Positions 1-7,753 are shown, counted from the stretch's first letter. The stretch: 43,275 nucleotides of DNA from an uncultured delta proteobacterium (GCA_903885795.1 CAISJV010000067.1:1-43275), one strand, 5' to 3'. Made by a program: numbers and translations. The notes: a model not told the origin generated them from the letters alone.

Positions 1-30
1 CTATGAGAAAGAGCTAAAAAGCCAGCGTCG

Positions 31-363
31 CTACGCTCCGACCAGGGGTGGCGGAATCAACCGGAACACCCTGGCGCTTTGCATCGGAACAGGGTGGCGG
101 CTTCCTTCGTAATCGACTGGCGGCTTCAGCGGAATACCCACCTTCTCCCTTGAATAGTCCGGATCATCTTCCCGCATATAGAATTCCAAGGTGCACTCAA
201 GGTCAAAATCGTGAATCCAGTCAGCGTCATCGTTAGCACGTTTATTCAGCGTATCGATGATCTCCAGTGCCTCCTTCTTTAACTTCTTTTCAGTCTCGGA
301 TAACCGATTGTTCAAATTAACGAGGAACAGCCTTTGTTCCCGAGATATTTCTGTTGGGTGCAT
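31..363 (-). CDS. Hypothetical protein, 110 aa
   Basis: I do not recognise this protein. The N-terminal half is rich in charged residues and probably forms a helix or short coiled coil (residues about 8-45), followed by an acidic, aromatic stretch and a proline-rich C-terminus ending PPPLVGA. The start at 363 is preceded by GAAGGTGAAGC, an acceptable ribosome binding site. It is the leftmost gene of a minus-strand series of small genes lying downstream of a recombination block, so it is probably accessory-element baggage. No signal peptide or membrane segment is visible. An unrelated function cannot be excluded. Confidence 0.5.
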   Translation of the reverse strand: MHPTEISREQRLFLVNLNNRLSETEKKLKKEALEIIDTLNKRANDDADWIHDFDLECTLEFYMREDDPDYSREKVGIPLKPPVDYEGSRHPVPMQSARVFRLIPPPLVGA

Positions 364-416
364 GCTTCACCTTCTTTCTGTTTTGATTGTTAACGGTAAG
401 ATCTCTTTGGCAGGCT

Positions 417-623
417 TCAATTCCAGAGCTTGCCGGATTTCAGAATATCATCAAGTGAATAACTTATTTTTGGCCAATCTTTACGAAACGCCATGCCAAT
501 AGCTTTCCTGATTTTCATGATCAGCTTGTATTGGCCAACGCTTGCATAATTATCGGCGTCGATCGTGTTATCTAGTTGAATATCTTCTATCGCCCGGTGC
601 TCAAATCTGTTCAGGATGTCCAT
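417..623 (-). CDS. Hypothetical protein, 68 aa
   Basis: Small unknown protein with no motif I recognise. The middle (residues about 25-45, with YKLIMKIRKAIGMAF) could be one amphipathic helix. The ribosome binding site is weak (AAGGGAT about 6 bases upstream). It lies 53 bp upstream of the 110-aa gene in the same direction and about 60 bp downstream of the small cysteine-rich gene, so the three may share a transcript. Gene status rests on position and orientation only. Confidence 0.35.
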   Translation of the reverse strand: MDILNRFEHRAIEDIQLDNTIDADNYASVGQYKLIMKIRKAIGMAFRKDWPKISYSLDDILKSGKLWN

Positions 624-683
624 AACGGTATCCCTTGAAATTGCGTCATGATTAAGATAGTTTCTTTTGATGGCTTTACCTCC

Positions 684-890
684 TTATGCTGCCTTTTCTG
701 AACCGTTGAAGCCGCAGATATTGCACGCAGATGGATCCCTACAGCATTCGCAGACCTTTTTCCGGTCCATCAGATTTGGAATTCTCATGAAGATCGCATT
801 CATGGTCATGGTCATAGGTTTTCCCAGAGACCAGGCTATTCTTCTTAATGTGGCAGACGCAGATTCACTTAATTCCGGCGTGTAGGACAT
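684..890 (-). CDS. Small cysteine-rich protein, 68 aa
   Basis: Start chosen at 890 because AAGGAGGAACCT lies directly before that ATG; the longer reading from 914 would place the ribosome binding site inside the gene. The C-terminal third contains VCECC, then SACNICGF, i.e. five cysteines, four of them arranged as two CxxC-like pairs that could bind zinc. The first half is helical and methionine-rich (MTMTMNAIFM). No family recognised. The gene is preceded by a palindromic element at 907-932 that would sit between promoter and ribosome binding site, so it may be regulated. Confidence 0.5.
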   Translation of the reverse strand: MSYTPELSESASATLRRIAWSLGKPMTMTMNAIFMRIPNLMDRKKVCECCRDPSACNICGFNGSEKAA

Positions 891-906
891 AGGTTCCTCC
901 TTGGTT

Positions 907-932
907 AAATTCATAAGGGCTTATGAAATTGA
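907..932. promoter_or_regulatory. Palindromic operator-like site, copy 1
   Basis: The core CATAAGGGCTTATG is a perfect inverted repeat (CATAAG-gg-CTTATG) within a 26-bp element starting AAATT and ending AAATTGA. A near-identical copy lies at 1058-1083. Copy 1 is just upstream of the ribosome binding site of the 68-aa cysteine-rich gene, a suitable place for a repressor. The regulator is unknown. Confidence 0.45.
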
Positions 933-1057
933 AATCGGGAGAATCATCTTGCACCGCCTGATGCATTATATTTTTCCTGACGACTCTACAGGATGCTTAT
1001 CCATAGAAGCGGACGGGCGGCTCCCGATTGATTTATTGAAGGTTAATTGACTGGTGC

Positions 1058-1083
1058 AAATTCATAAGGGCATTATGAAATTG
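1058..1083. promoter_or_regulatory. Palindromic operator-like site, copy 2
   Basis: Second copy of the element at 907-932, with the core CATAAGGGCATTATG (one base longer in the centre) and the same AAATT flanks. It lies 10 bp beyond the stop codon of the 238-aa gene. The 125 bp between the copies hold no gene; a TATAAT-like hexamer on the minus strand lies at 963-968 without a good -35. Confidence 0.4.
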
Positions 1084-1093
1084 TACTTTTGAT

Positions 1094-1810
1094 TCAGGCT
1101 GCTGCCTGTTCTTGAAGGACAGCTTTCTTGGACTTGGCGCGGGGTTTCTTCTTATTCTTCAAAGCTTCATGGTAGGCGACAACTTCGGCATTGTAATGTT
1201 CATCAACCCCGGTATTAGCTTGATCGGAGTCCGGAGATGTTTCCATGCTGGGAGGTTCTTCAACCGATTTGGATTCCACCTTTTCAGCCTCTGGAACATT
1301 TGCCATGACCGGAGCTGTTGAGCTTTCTGCCTGTTCATATAGTTCCCCAGGTTTTCCCAAGTCAAACAGGACTATCGTGACTGGCAAGGATATGGTCGGA
1401 TGCAGCATCTCGATCTCCTGAAAGATAAGGTCCCTCGTAGTCCCCAGTTTGCTTTTTTCACTTCGTTGGGCAGTGACCAGGACAATTCCCATATCAATCT
1501 TTCCTTTATCGAAGCCAATCTGAAGCCGGAGCAGGGCATCCTGGATATATTCGTAGGAACTGAATGATCCATCAATGGCCACCTTCTTCCGGAAGCCCTT
1601 ATAGAAATACCTCCGGCCATCAAGGATATTAAGATCCCCATTCTGCCGGAAATCCATCTCGGTTAAAGCCTGACGAAGCAGTTCACCTTTACGATAGCTC
1701 CCGTAGAGGCAATCATTCAGGTATTCCATGGCCAATTCAATCTCCCTGGTCATGTTTTTTTCCTCAAGGATCTTGTCTGATCCCCGGAAATGCAATATTT
1801 CAAACGGCAT
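1094..1810 (-). CDS. Hypothetical protein, 238 aa; possible restriction-nuclease-like core
   Basis: Unknown protein. Residues about 20-155 look like a compact alpha/beta domain. The segment KKVAIDGSFSSYEYIQDALL followed by GKIDMGIVLV reminds me of BglII-type nuclease-like proteins, in which a buried strand precedes a helix and a GxIDxGI strand, but I cannot place the catalytic residues, so this is a guess. Residues 165-215 are acidic and proline/serine-rich, probably disordered, and the tail KNKKKPRAKSKK is strongly basic, suggesting nucleic-acid contact. The start at 1810 has AAGGAG 10 bases upstream and overlaps the end of the preceding gene. An alternative start is the internal MTREIEL (about residue 20), which has GAGG upstream. 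Confidence 0.55.
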   Translation of the reverse strand: MPFEILHFRGSDKILEEKNMTREIELAMEYLNDCLYGSYRKGELLRQALTEMDFRQNGDLNILDGRRYFYKGFRKKVAIDGSFSSYEYIQDALLRLQIGFDKGKIDMGIVLVTAQRSEKSKLGTTRDLIFQEIEMLHPTISLPVTIVLFDLGKPGELYEQAESSTAPVMANVPEAEKVESKSVEEPPSMETSPDSDQANTGVDEHYNAEVVAYHEALKNKKKPRAKSKKAVLQEQAAA

Positions 1811-2258
1811 AATTCGTGTTCTCCTTTCTGTTTAGTTCATTTTTTATTCGATAAAGGTGATTGCCGATGGCATACATGTCCTTTATCTGATGACCTTCCT
1901 CGATCTTGGCCATGAGGTTCTGGTATTGCTCTTCTGTAAAGAGTCCATCATCGTAGATTGCCTGGACAAACGCCTCCACGATATCAAATGACGATTCCCC
2001 AAATCCCCAGTTCCATCTTTTCTCCTTGTAAATAAGGTTTCCAAACTTCTCGTTGGTGCCCAGATACCAGATGTTTGCATCGCCAGGCAGCGGTTTGGAA
2101 TTCTCGTCAAAATACTGCCCTGCATCCTTCATCAGAAAATTGTAGATCTCCGTGCCCGTTGCACTGTGACAAATCAATTCATCGCTGAAATTCTCCGTAT
2201 AAATCTTACAGTAGATGCTAACGAATGCTCTTCTCTCTTTATTCATAGGATTCTCCAT
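1800..2258 (-). CDS. Hypothetical protein, 152 aa
   Basis: Not recognised. It has many aromatic residues (WYLGTNEKF, RWNWGFGE) and a predominantly helical C-terminal half. No signal peptide or membrane segment. It starts 2 bp after the RadC stop and its end overlaps the start of the 238-aa gene by 11 bp, so the three genes are almost certainly one transcript and probably translationally coupled. Alternative start: MNKERRAF, four codons in. A function in DNA processing is suggested only by the neighbours. Confidence 0.55.
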   Translation of the reverse strand: MENPMNKERRAFVSIYCKIYTENFSDELICHSATGTEIYNFLMKDAGQYFDENSKPLPGDANIWYLGTNEKFGNLIYKEKRWNWGFGESSFDIVEAFVQAIYDDGLFTEEQYQNLMAKIEEGHQIKDMYAIGNHLYRIKNELNRKENTNYAV

Positions 2259-2259
2259 G

Positions 2260-2775
2260 TTATTTGTTGATGATACTTATGAAGCCTTTGTGGGTGACGA
2301 TGAGGTGATCCAGAATCATGATTCCCAAGAGTTTCCCTGCCTGCGTCATGGATTCTGTCATCCTTATATCCTGTTGACTCGCTTCCAAAGAACCTCCGGG
2401 ATGATTATGACAGAGAATGATTGATACCGCATTTGCCAGCAGCGCCCCCTTGAATATTTCCCTAGGCGTAAATGCGCAGGTCTGAATTGAACCGATACAG
2501 ATTGTCTCAACGCCAATGAGGTTATTTTGTCCGGTTAAGAGAATAGCCAGCATGATTTCTCTGTCCGAAGAGCTCAATTCCTCCCTGACAAGATTATAGG
2601 CGCTTTGTGCATCTGAAATCTGAATTGGTTCCTGGGCATCATTTTCCCTGAGCAGATAGACTCTGCATCGGAATCCTTCATAGCCGGGATGATAGGCAGG
2701 CCTGGACTGGTTTCCTTTGATAATTTCTGCTTCCGGACGGCTGGGATACACAGTTTTTTTATTCGGTTTCCACAT
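2260..2775 (-). CDS. radC: RadC family JAMM-domain protein (mobile-element type)
   Basis: RadC proteins carry a JAB1/MPN metalloprotease-like fold; despite the name, a role in DNA repair is unproven, and short copies are common on plasmids, phages and integrative elements. Here the zinc motif is visible as CHNHPGGSLEASQQD (His, His and Asp ligands; the usual serine after the proline is glycine). The 171 aa correspond to the JAMM domain only, without the N-terminal helix-hairpin-helix part of chromosomal RadC (about 220 aa). The start at 2775 has AGGAGG upstream. It lies between the helicase gene and two unknown genes in a recombination cluster. Confidence 0.88.
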   Translation of the reverse strand: MWKPNKKTVYPSRPEAEIIKGNQSRPAYHPGYEGFRCRVYLLRENDAQEPIQISDAQSAYNLVREELSSSDREIMLAILLTGQNNLIGVETICIGSIQTCAFTPREIFKGALLANAVSIILCHNHPGGSLEASQQDIRMTESMTQAGKLLGIMILDHLIVTHKGFISIINK

Positions 2776-2897
2776 TGCTTGCTTAACCTCCTGACCTTTC
2801 AGAAATGGAAAAGGGAAGGTGTTATCCCTCCCTTGACCAATGATTGATTGTTTACGGATCTCGCCTTGGAGAAGCTTATTGACCGCCTGAGCAGCCC

Positions 2898-4751
2898 TTA
2901 TTCTTTCTTTTCGGTGCCTATGATCTCATCGAGAAATAGTGATTTCTTGGCCGCCTGTCCCATGTAGGTGTGGGAATAGCTGATGTAGAGAATCTTCATC
3001 GCTCGGGATATGGCCACAAATACAATCCGCCTTTCCTCTTCCATATCTCCCTTTTTCGTTGGCGTGATGCCTTCCACAAGACCAATTACGAATACTACGG
3101 GAAATTCCAATCCCTTTGCCTTGTGAATGGTCATTAAAGCCACTCCCTCCTTGTCATTGCTCATCTCATCCTGAAACGTATCAGTGTATTCAAGGAATGA
3201 TTGGATATTGGAGTACCTTGCCGCTGATAACTGAAGCTGATTGAGGTTCTGAATCTTTACATCGTCAGGAGTAGGGATATCCTCATCGGTGATAAATCTG
3301 TCGTAATCGAAATGGTTCCTCAACATTTGCAGGACTTCTGCGGGTGTGAGGTTAGGCGCATAGTCAACGAGCGGATCAATAAATGAGATGAAATCTCTTA
3401 CGTTCTTCCTGACATAGGGAAGATCAACGGGCATGGTCTTCAATCCTTCGTAGAGATAGACCTTTTGCTTATCCGAGAATTCAGTCAGCTCCTGGACAAA
3501 CTTCCTTGAGATATAACGATTCGGCACATTCAGAATGGTCTTTAAGGCCTCATTGCCTTCATCAGAATTGGGATTGACGATGATCCGCAGGTAATCAAGG
3601 AGATACCTGACCTCTGAGCGTTGATAGAAATTGAGGCCATTCTCGATGAAATAGGGGACCTTGTTTTGAGCAAAGCATTCCTCAACGACTCGGGATTGAA
3701 AGTTGGCCCGATACAATACGGCAATGTCCTTGTATTCATAGCCCTGATGCTCGATAAGATCCCGGACTTCATTTACCATGTTCAGGGCCTCTCCTTCTTC
3801 GGATGAGGATTCAAGAACAATGACCTCATCTCCATCGGCATTATCTGTCTGCAGGTTCTTTTCAATCTTCCTCACGTTATGGCGGATCAGGTTTTGGCAT
3901 GCCTTCAAGATCTGGGGAGTGCTGCGGTAATTGACATTCAGGATGAATATCTTTGATTTGTTGAAATTGGTCTGGAAGTTCAGGATATTTCCCACTGATG
4001 CACCTGCAAAGCTGAAAATGGACTGCCAGTCATCCCCTGCACACCAGAAGCTCTTTCCATTGCCGCTTGATTCGTCAATGATGCAGCGGATAATCTCCAA
4101 TTGCACAGGGTTTGTATCCTGAAATTCATCGACAAGGAGATGTTGATAACGATCAGAATATTTACCCCTGATATTGTCATTGGCGGTTAGCAGGGAATAT
4201 GTCTCGATCAGGAGGTCATCGAAATCCATCAGATACTTCTTTGTCTTCTCCAGGTCGTAGGATTCATAGATGTCCGCCACTTTCAACATGGTCTTGTCTG
4301 CTTCATAGAGGGATCTGAATTCATCAACAGCGATCAGATTATTTTTGGCAAGACTTATCTCCCGCAGGACTGTGCCCACGGACAGATCCTTTATGCGCTT
4401 GTGTTTCATGAGATTTCTGAGGAAGTTCAATTGCTCTTTGCCGGAAAGTATCTCAAATATCTTCCCCTCATTCCGAAGCAGGTAATGGCAGAAACTGTGG
4501 ATTGTGGATAAGGTGACTCTTGATGCCATATCTCCCAATACGGGGATTAATCTCTGGCGCATCTCCTCTGCTGCATTCCTTGTAAATGTCAGTCCGAGGA
4601 TTGACTCAGGCGACACGTTGTGATTGTTCACAAGGAAACCTATTCTGCGCATCATGACCTCCGTTTTTCCCGAACCGGGAACGGCTATGATTGCTGCGAT
4701 TCCGTGCGTGAAGCTGGCTGCTTTCTTTTGCTCTCTGTTTAGACCATGCAA
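2898..4751 (-). CDS. UvrD/PcrA-like superfamily 1A DNA helicase
   Basis: ATP-dependent 3'-5' DNA helicase, cytoplasmic. Motifs in order: Walker A AVPGSGKTEV (residues about 23-32), LGLTFTRNAAEEM (Ia), LLVDEFQDTNP (Walker B), GDDWQSIFSFAGA (III), NYRSTPQI (IV), VALMTIHKAKGLEFPVV (V) and VAISRAMKILYISYS (VI). At 617 aa it is shorter than PcrA/UvrD (about 720), mainly at the C-terminus. The start is TTG at 4749-4751, chosen because AAAGGAGGTGA lies 6 bases upstream and no ATG fits. The upstream 140-aa ORF overlaps it by 146 bp. The helicase follows a Cas4/RecB-like nuclease gene, so the pair may work as an AddAB-like end-processing unit. Confidence 0.93.
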   Translation of the reverse strand: MHGLNREQKKAASFTHGIAAIIAVPGSGKTEVMMRRIGFLVNNHNVSPESILGLTFTRNAAEEMRQRLIPVLGDMASRVTLSTIHSFCHYLLRNEGKIFEILSGKEQLNFLRNLMKHKRIKDLSVGTVLREISLAKNNLIAVDEFRSLYEADKTMLKVADIYESYDLEKTKKYLMDFDDLLIETYSLLTANDNIRGKYSDRYQHLLVDEFQDTNPVQLEIIRCIIDESSGNGKSFWCAGDDWQSIFSFAGASVGNILNFQTNFNKSKIFILNVNYRSTPQILKACQNLIRHNVRKIEKNLQTDNADGDEVIVLESSSEEGEALNMVNEVRDLIEHQGYEYKDIAVLYRANFQSRVVEECFAQNKVPYFIENGLNFYQRSEVRYLLDYLRIIVNPNSDEGNEALKTILNVPNRYISRKFVQELTEFSDKQKVYLYEGLKTMPVDLPYVRKNVRDFISFIDPLVDYAPNLTPAEVLQMLRNHFDYDRFITDEDIPTPDDVKIQNLNQLQLSAARYSNIQSFLEYTDTFQDEMSNDKEGVALMTIHKAKGLEFPVVFVIGLVEGITPTKKGDMEEERRIVFVAISRAMKILYISYSHTYMGQAAKKSLFLDEIIGTEKKE

Positions 4752-5028
4752 TGGATTTCACCTCCTTTCCTTCTTCAAGTGTTTTGATGGCCATGTGCAT
4801 CCGGAACATTGTGGCCACGTATTGATCGACTCTATGTTGAGTCTTATCCATTAGAATAAGACTCTTCAGTCCCTTTTCCTTATCCCGGAGATAGTCTTTC
4901 AGGAATCTGATCACTTCATTTGGACCATGGCGCTTGATCAAGTCATAAATATCAATAATCCGCTTGTAGCCATCGTCCTTTTCAATGGTCAGATATTCTT
5001 GTGCTTCGAGAATGACTTGTTTTGTCAT
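4606..5028 (-). CDS. Hypothetical protein, 140 aa, overlapping the helicase start
   Basis: Residues 1-105 form a plausible helical protein; the rest (about 45 residues rich in S, R, N, H) is read out of frame through the helicase Walker A region. Its ATG overlaps the TGA of the nuclease gene (ATGA at 5025-5028), the classic sign of translational coupling. Either the gene really overlaps the helicase by 146 bp, or a frameshift destroyed an earlier stop or fusion. The strong ribosome binding site for the helicase lies inside this gene. Not recognised; perhaps an accessory subunit of the nuclease-helicase pair. Confidence 0.55.
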   Translation of the reverse strand: MTKQVILEAQEYLTIEKDDGYKRIIDIYDLIKRHGPNEVIRFLKDYLRDKEKGLKSLILMDKTQHRVDQYVATMFRMHMAIKTLEEGKEVKSIAWSKQRAKESSQLHARNRSNHSRSRFGKNGGHDAQNRFPCEQSQRVA

Positions 5029-5840
5029 GCCGCTTCCTCCATAAACCAGGCATCACAGTTTCTCTTGAATGCGCAGTATTTGCATTTCCAGTTTCCAGCG
5101 CCATCATTGGGAATGAATATGCCGCTGTCGATGCCTTTGGCGACCTCGATGATCTTTTTTCTGGCCCTAATTTCGTCAATATTGGAGCGAGTTGTGTAAT
5201 AGGATTCAAACTTCGGCTGTTTGGTTTTGATCAGGCAATCGAACCGGAGCAGAATGTCGGAATCAGCGTATCCATTTGCCTTGGAAGCCATCTGATAAAG
5301 GGTAAGCTGAAAGTTCCGATCAACATCATCGTTTGAATAGGCTTTTCCCGAAGTCTTGAAATCGGTGATGATCACAGTACCCCCTTTATCCTGTTCAACG
5401 AGATCAATTGCACCGATAATAGGCAGGTCGCATCCATCAATAATGAAGCTGAAGGCTTCTTCAATGCCTATACATTCAAATTCTCGCCATGAAGATTTAT
5501 TGTAATACTGGGTCAGGAGTTCTTTACCTTGCAGGAGAAGGGTTTCGACGCTGTTGCCTTCGGCATAGTGAATATCGTCTCTTCCCTCGGTGGTCTTTCT
5601 CCAATGAGTCTCAAAGCAGTCATGCAGCTCTTTTGTTGTCTGCCAATCGCCCCTCATTTTTGCGTGATGGAAATCAGCCAATGCCAGATGAATCGCAGAT
5701 CCGAGTTCAAGGGCATCTGATTTGTATGGCATCTGGATTTTGTCAATCCTGCCGAATTTGTAAAGGAGCCCGCAGTCTATGTAATCTCCGATGGATGAGG
5801 CGGATAGATGCGCTTCCTTTCGTAGTTCCGATAATTCCAT
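5025..5840 (-). CDS. Cas4/RecB-like PD-(D/E)XK exonuclease with iron-sulfur cysteines
   Basis: Likely single-strand DNA exonuclease of the PDDEXK_1 family. Seen: a conserved His in the helix AIHLALADFH, the aspartate strand IIGAIDLV, the motif IITDFKTSGK (D-x-K), and the QLTLYQMA helix that follows (RecB motif with Gln and Tyr). One cysteine near residue 23 (DCGLLYKF) and three at the C-terminus (CKYCAFKRNC) are the pattern expected for a 4Fe-4S cluster as in Cas4, AddB and Dna2. Length 271 aa. No cas1 or cas2 and no CRISPR array are in the window, so this is an element recombination nuclease rather than an adaptation protein. It is first in a coupled group with the 140-aa protein and the helicase. 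Confidence 0.87.
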   Translation of the reverse strand: MELSELRKEAHLSASSIGDYIDCGLLYKFGRIDKIQMPYKSDALELGSAIHLALADFHHAKMRGDWQTTKELHDCFETHWRKTTEGRDDIHYAEGNSVETLLLQGKELLTQYYNKSSWREFECIGIEEAFSFIIDGCDLPIIGAIDLVEQDKGGTVIITDFKTSGKAYSNDDVDRNFQLTLYQMASKANGYADSDILLRFDCLIKTKQPKFESYYTTRSNIDEIRARKKIIEVAKGIDSGIFIPNDGAGNWKCKYCAFKRNCDAWFMEEAA

Positions 5841-5855
5841 AGATACCTCGTTTCT

Positions 5856-5880
5856 AAAAAGCGCCGGATCCTGCGTTTTT
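5856..5880. repeat. Dispersed GATC palindrome, copy 1
   Basis: AAAAAGCGCCGGATCCTGCGTTTTT: A run, imperfect palindrome around GATC, T run. It is the only one of eight copies in this orientation. The A and T flanks mean it can act as an intrinsic terminator in both directions. It lies between the nuclease start and the stop of the SWIM-finger gene. Confidence 0.75.
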
Positions 5881-5887
5881 CTGAATA

Positions 5888-5944
5888 GGGACAGGACACC
5901 ATTCCCGAAAATAGGGAGATGAAGAGATAAGGGTGTCCTGCCCC
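5888..5944. repeat. 57-bp inverted repeat, REP-like
   Basis: Left arm GGGACAGGACACC (5888-5900) and right arm GGTGTCCTGCCCC (5932-5944) are complementary except one base, with a smaller inner stem (TCCC/GGGA). Its form resembles repetitive extragenic palindromes moved by REP-associated Y1 transposases, but no such gene is nearby. It lies just downstream of the SWIM-finger gene stop. Confidence 0.55.
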
Positions 5945-6000
5945 TGATTACAGGGAGGGCGCTTATGATTTGAATTGTGATTGATTAAGGAGCTTAGGGA

Positions 6001-7116
6001 TCAGGCTGATTGCTGCAAAGATCGGATGAACTCCCCGGCATTTTCAGATGTGAGCTGCTCGGTAGGGATTCCATATTTTCCCATGGATCTTCCTTCCAGA
6101 TCCTCAAGGGATATGCCTCTTCGTCTGGAGAGATTGAACAGTGCCGATTTCTGTGCATCCGACATCAGGATGATTTTATCTGCCTTGTCTTTGCCGTTGC
6201 CATTGCCATTACTCGGTTTCGTAGTTCTGGGTTTCTTTTCTGCCTGGGGAACCTGATCAGCCTGTTTTGTTTCCTCTGTCTGGACATTGGCAGGAATATC
6301 AACATTGACATTATCGGTCACAGGAGGTTGCTCTGGATTTGCGCACTGGGGTGCGTTTATTGGAGCCTGTTGATCCGTTTTCACAGTTCCCTGAGAATTA
6401 ACATTTCCCTGAGGCGCTGCTGCCTTGATTGCAGGCTTGGTAAATGCTCTCACATTCTCCTTTTTCTGCTGGGCAGGCCGTCTCTGTCCATCGCTGATAA
6501 CATCATTCAGATCTCCCAATTCCTCAAGACAAGTCATGCCGATATTATCCATATCACGAAATGCCCGTGCCTTTGCCCTGGTGCTGGCCATCCTGATAAG
6601 ATGTTTGGCCACCTTGGAATTGCAGTTCATCGGATTTGCATCGCCTATGTCGGAGAATTTCTTCCCATCAATTGTCTGCACAACTGCCTTGCAGATGGCG
6701 GTTTGCTTGTTTTCATCCGAAGGAAACTGAATGAGCTCCACATCGACCATAGAGAGATTCTTCTGATGGGCAACGTCAAGGAGTCCTCCATAAAGGACGA
6801 AGTCCTTGTCATCAATCTGTTTGATGAAGCTTTCATCCAGCTTGGGTTTTCTCTTCTCCAATATCTGTGCTTCCATGACCTCATCTCTGGGAATGGAATT
6901 CATGACCGCCAGGATATGCTTACATTTAAAACTGGGATCATTCTTGGCCCTTTGAGCAAAATCGCCACAGTTACAAGAATCTCCATGCTCGGAGATGCAG
7001 CATTTATAGGCGATCTTGCCATCTTCGGATTCAACGTAAAACCATGTATCATCCACTTGCCAGACTTTCAGGCCCTGAGAGCGCTCACTTCTTTTCTGAG
7101 CTTCTGCGGTTGTCAT
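6001..7116 (-). CDS. SWIM zinc-finger protein with RecT-like annealing region
   Basis: Residues about 25-75 hold a SWIM-type finger (CNCGDF ... FKCKHILAVMN, i.e. CxC...CxH). Residues about 90-205 resemble the central domain found in plasmid and integrative-element proteins related to single-strand annealing proteins: YGGLLDVAHQKNLSMVDVEL, then FSDIGDANP, then RMASTRAKARAFRD. A long Pro/Gln/Asn-rich linker (210-310) leads to a small helical C-terminal domain (SDAQKSALFNLSRRRGISLE to the end) also seen in phage recombination proteins. Start has GGAGGT upstream. Position next to SSB and the nuclease/helicase genes supports a role in DNA pairing. The assignment to RecT/Erf-type function is inference. 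Confidence 0.68.
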   Translation of the reverse strand: MTTAEAQKRSERSQGLKVWQVDDTWFYVESEDGKIAYKCCISEHGDSCNCGDFAQRAKNDPSFKCKHILAVMNSIPRDEVMEAQILEKRKPKLDESFIKQIDDKDFVLYGGLLDVAHQKNLSMVDVELIQFPSDENKQTAICKAVVQTIDGKKFSDIGDANPMNCNSKVAKHLIRMASTRAKARAFRDMDNIGMTCLEELGDLNDVISDGQRRPAQQKKENVRAFTKPAIKAAAPQGNVNSQGTVKTDQQAPINAPQCANPEQPPVTDNVNVDIPANVQTEETKQADQVPQAEKKPRTTKPSNGNGNGKDKADKIILMSDAQKSALFNLSRRRGISLEDLEGRSMGKYGIPTEQLTSENAGEFIRSLQQSA

Positions 7117-7213
7117 CTTTTTTACCTCCTTTATCTGTTTTGAAAATCACTAAGACACTGGCTAATATCTCCACCACCTTCAGGATCAGTTTAATGGTAC
7201 CTCTATTGATCAT
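7085..7213 (-). CDS. Small predicted membrane peptide, 42 aa
   Basis: An ATG at 7211-7213 follows GGAGGAATTCGC. The peptide starts MINRGTIKLILKVVEILASV, continues LVIF and then a charged tail KTDKGGKKDDNRRSSEKK, giving one short hydrophobic helix with a basic C-terminus. It overlaps the start of the SWIM-finger gene by 32 bp in another frame, so it could be a translational leader for it. Family unknown. Confidence 0.4.
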   Translation of the reverse strand: MINRGTIKLILKVVEILASVLVIFKTDKGGKKDDNRRSSEKK

Positions 7214-7241
7214 GCGAATTCCTCCTTGAGATCAGATGTGG

Positions 7242-7592
7242 TTAGAAGGGGACTCCCTCCTCGGGTGTTTCACCATCCTTGAATCCACGACCATCGGTTT
7301 TGATGAATTCGATGTTGTTGGCGATGACCTGAAAGCTGCTGCGGTTCTGTCCATCATCTGTGATCCACTTATGCTGATCGAGGTATCCAACAACGGCAAT
7401 TCGTGCTCCCTTATGGAGATAGAGGGAAGCAATTTCTGCCAGTTTCTGGAAACAAACGACTTTGATCCAGCCGGTCTTTTTCTTGGAGGATTGAAAAGCG
7501 ATGTTGAAGGACGTGATGGGAGTGCCCTCGGGATTGTAGAATACTTCGGGATCTGCGCCAAGGTTGCCTGTCAGGGTGCAATTGTTTATCAT
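7242..7592 (-). CDS. ssb: Single-stranded DNA-binding protein (SSB)
   Basis: OB-fold SSB of 116 aa. Seen: N-terminal NNCTLTGNLGADPEVFYNPE, SFNIAF, WIKVVCFQKLAEIASLYLHKG and GARIAVVGYLDQHKW, all classical SSB positions, and the acidic-hydrophobic C-terminal tip EEGVPF, which recruits partner proteins (usual form DDDIPF). It is shorter than chromosomal SSB (about 160-180 aa) because the flexible linker is nearly absent, as in plasmid and phage SSBs. AAAGGAG precedes the start. First gene of the leftward recombination operon. Confidence 0.93.
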   Translation of the reverse strand: MINNCTLTGNLGADPEVFYNPEGTPITSFNIAFQSSKKKTGWIKVVCFQKLAEIASLYLHKGARIAVVGYLDQHKWITDDGQNRSSFQVIANNIEFIKTDGRGFKDGETPEEGVPF

Positions 7593-7753
7593 GGTTGGTT
7601 CTCCTTTCTTGTTATGGTTTTGAAAAACATTGGTTTGAATACGGCCGAAGATGGTCTGAAATTATCCCTCCTTTCGTGATAAATTGTTTGTCTTTCTATG
7701 AATTAATATATATACTTGCCGAGTTTATAATGAAAATGAAGGGGTTTTATGGC

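Noticed and set aside
5025-5840. CRISPR adaptation nuclease cas4
   Set aside because: The Cas4-like protein has no cas1/cas2 neighbours, and no repeat-spacer array exists in the window; the partner is a helicase.
5982-7143. Long plus-strand ORFs opposite the SWIM-finger gene (for example 6010-7143, 377 aa)
   Set aside because: They have improbable composition, no ribosome binding site, and lie opposite a gene with clear domains and a strong ribosome binding site.
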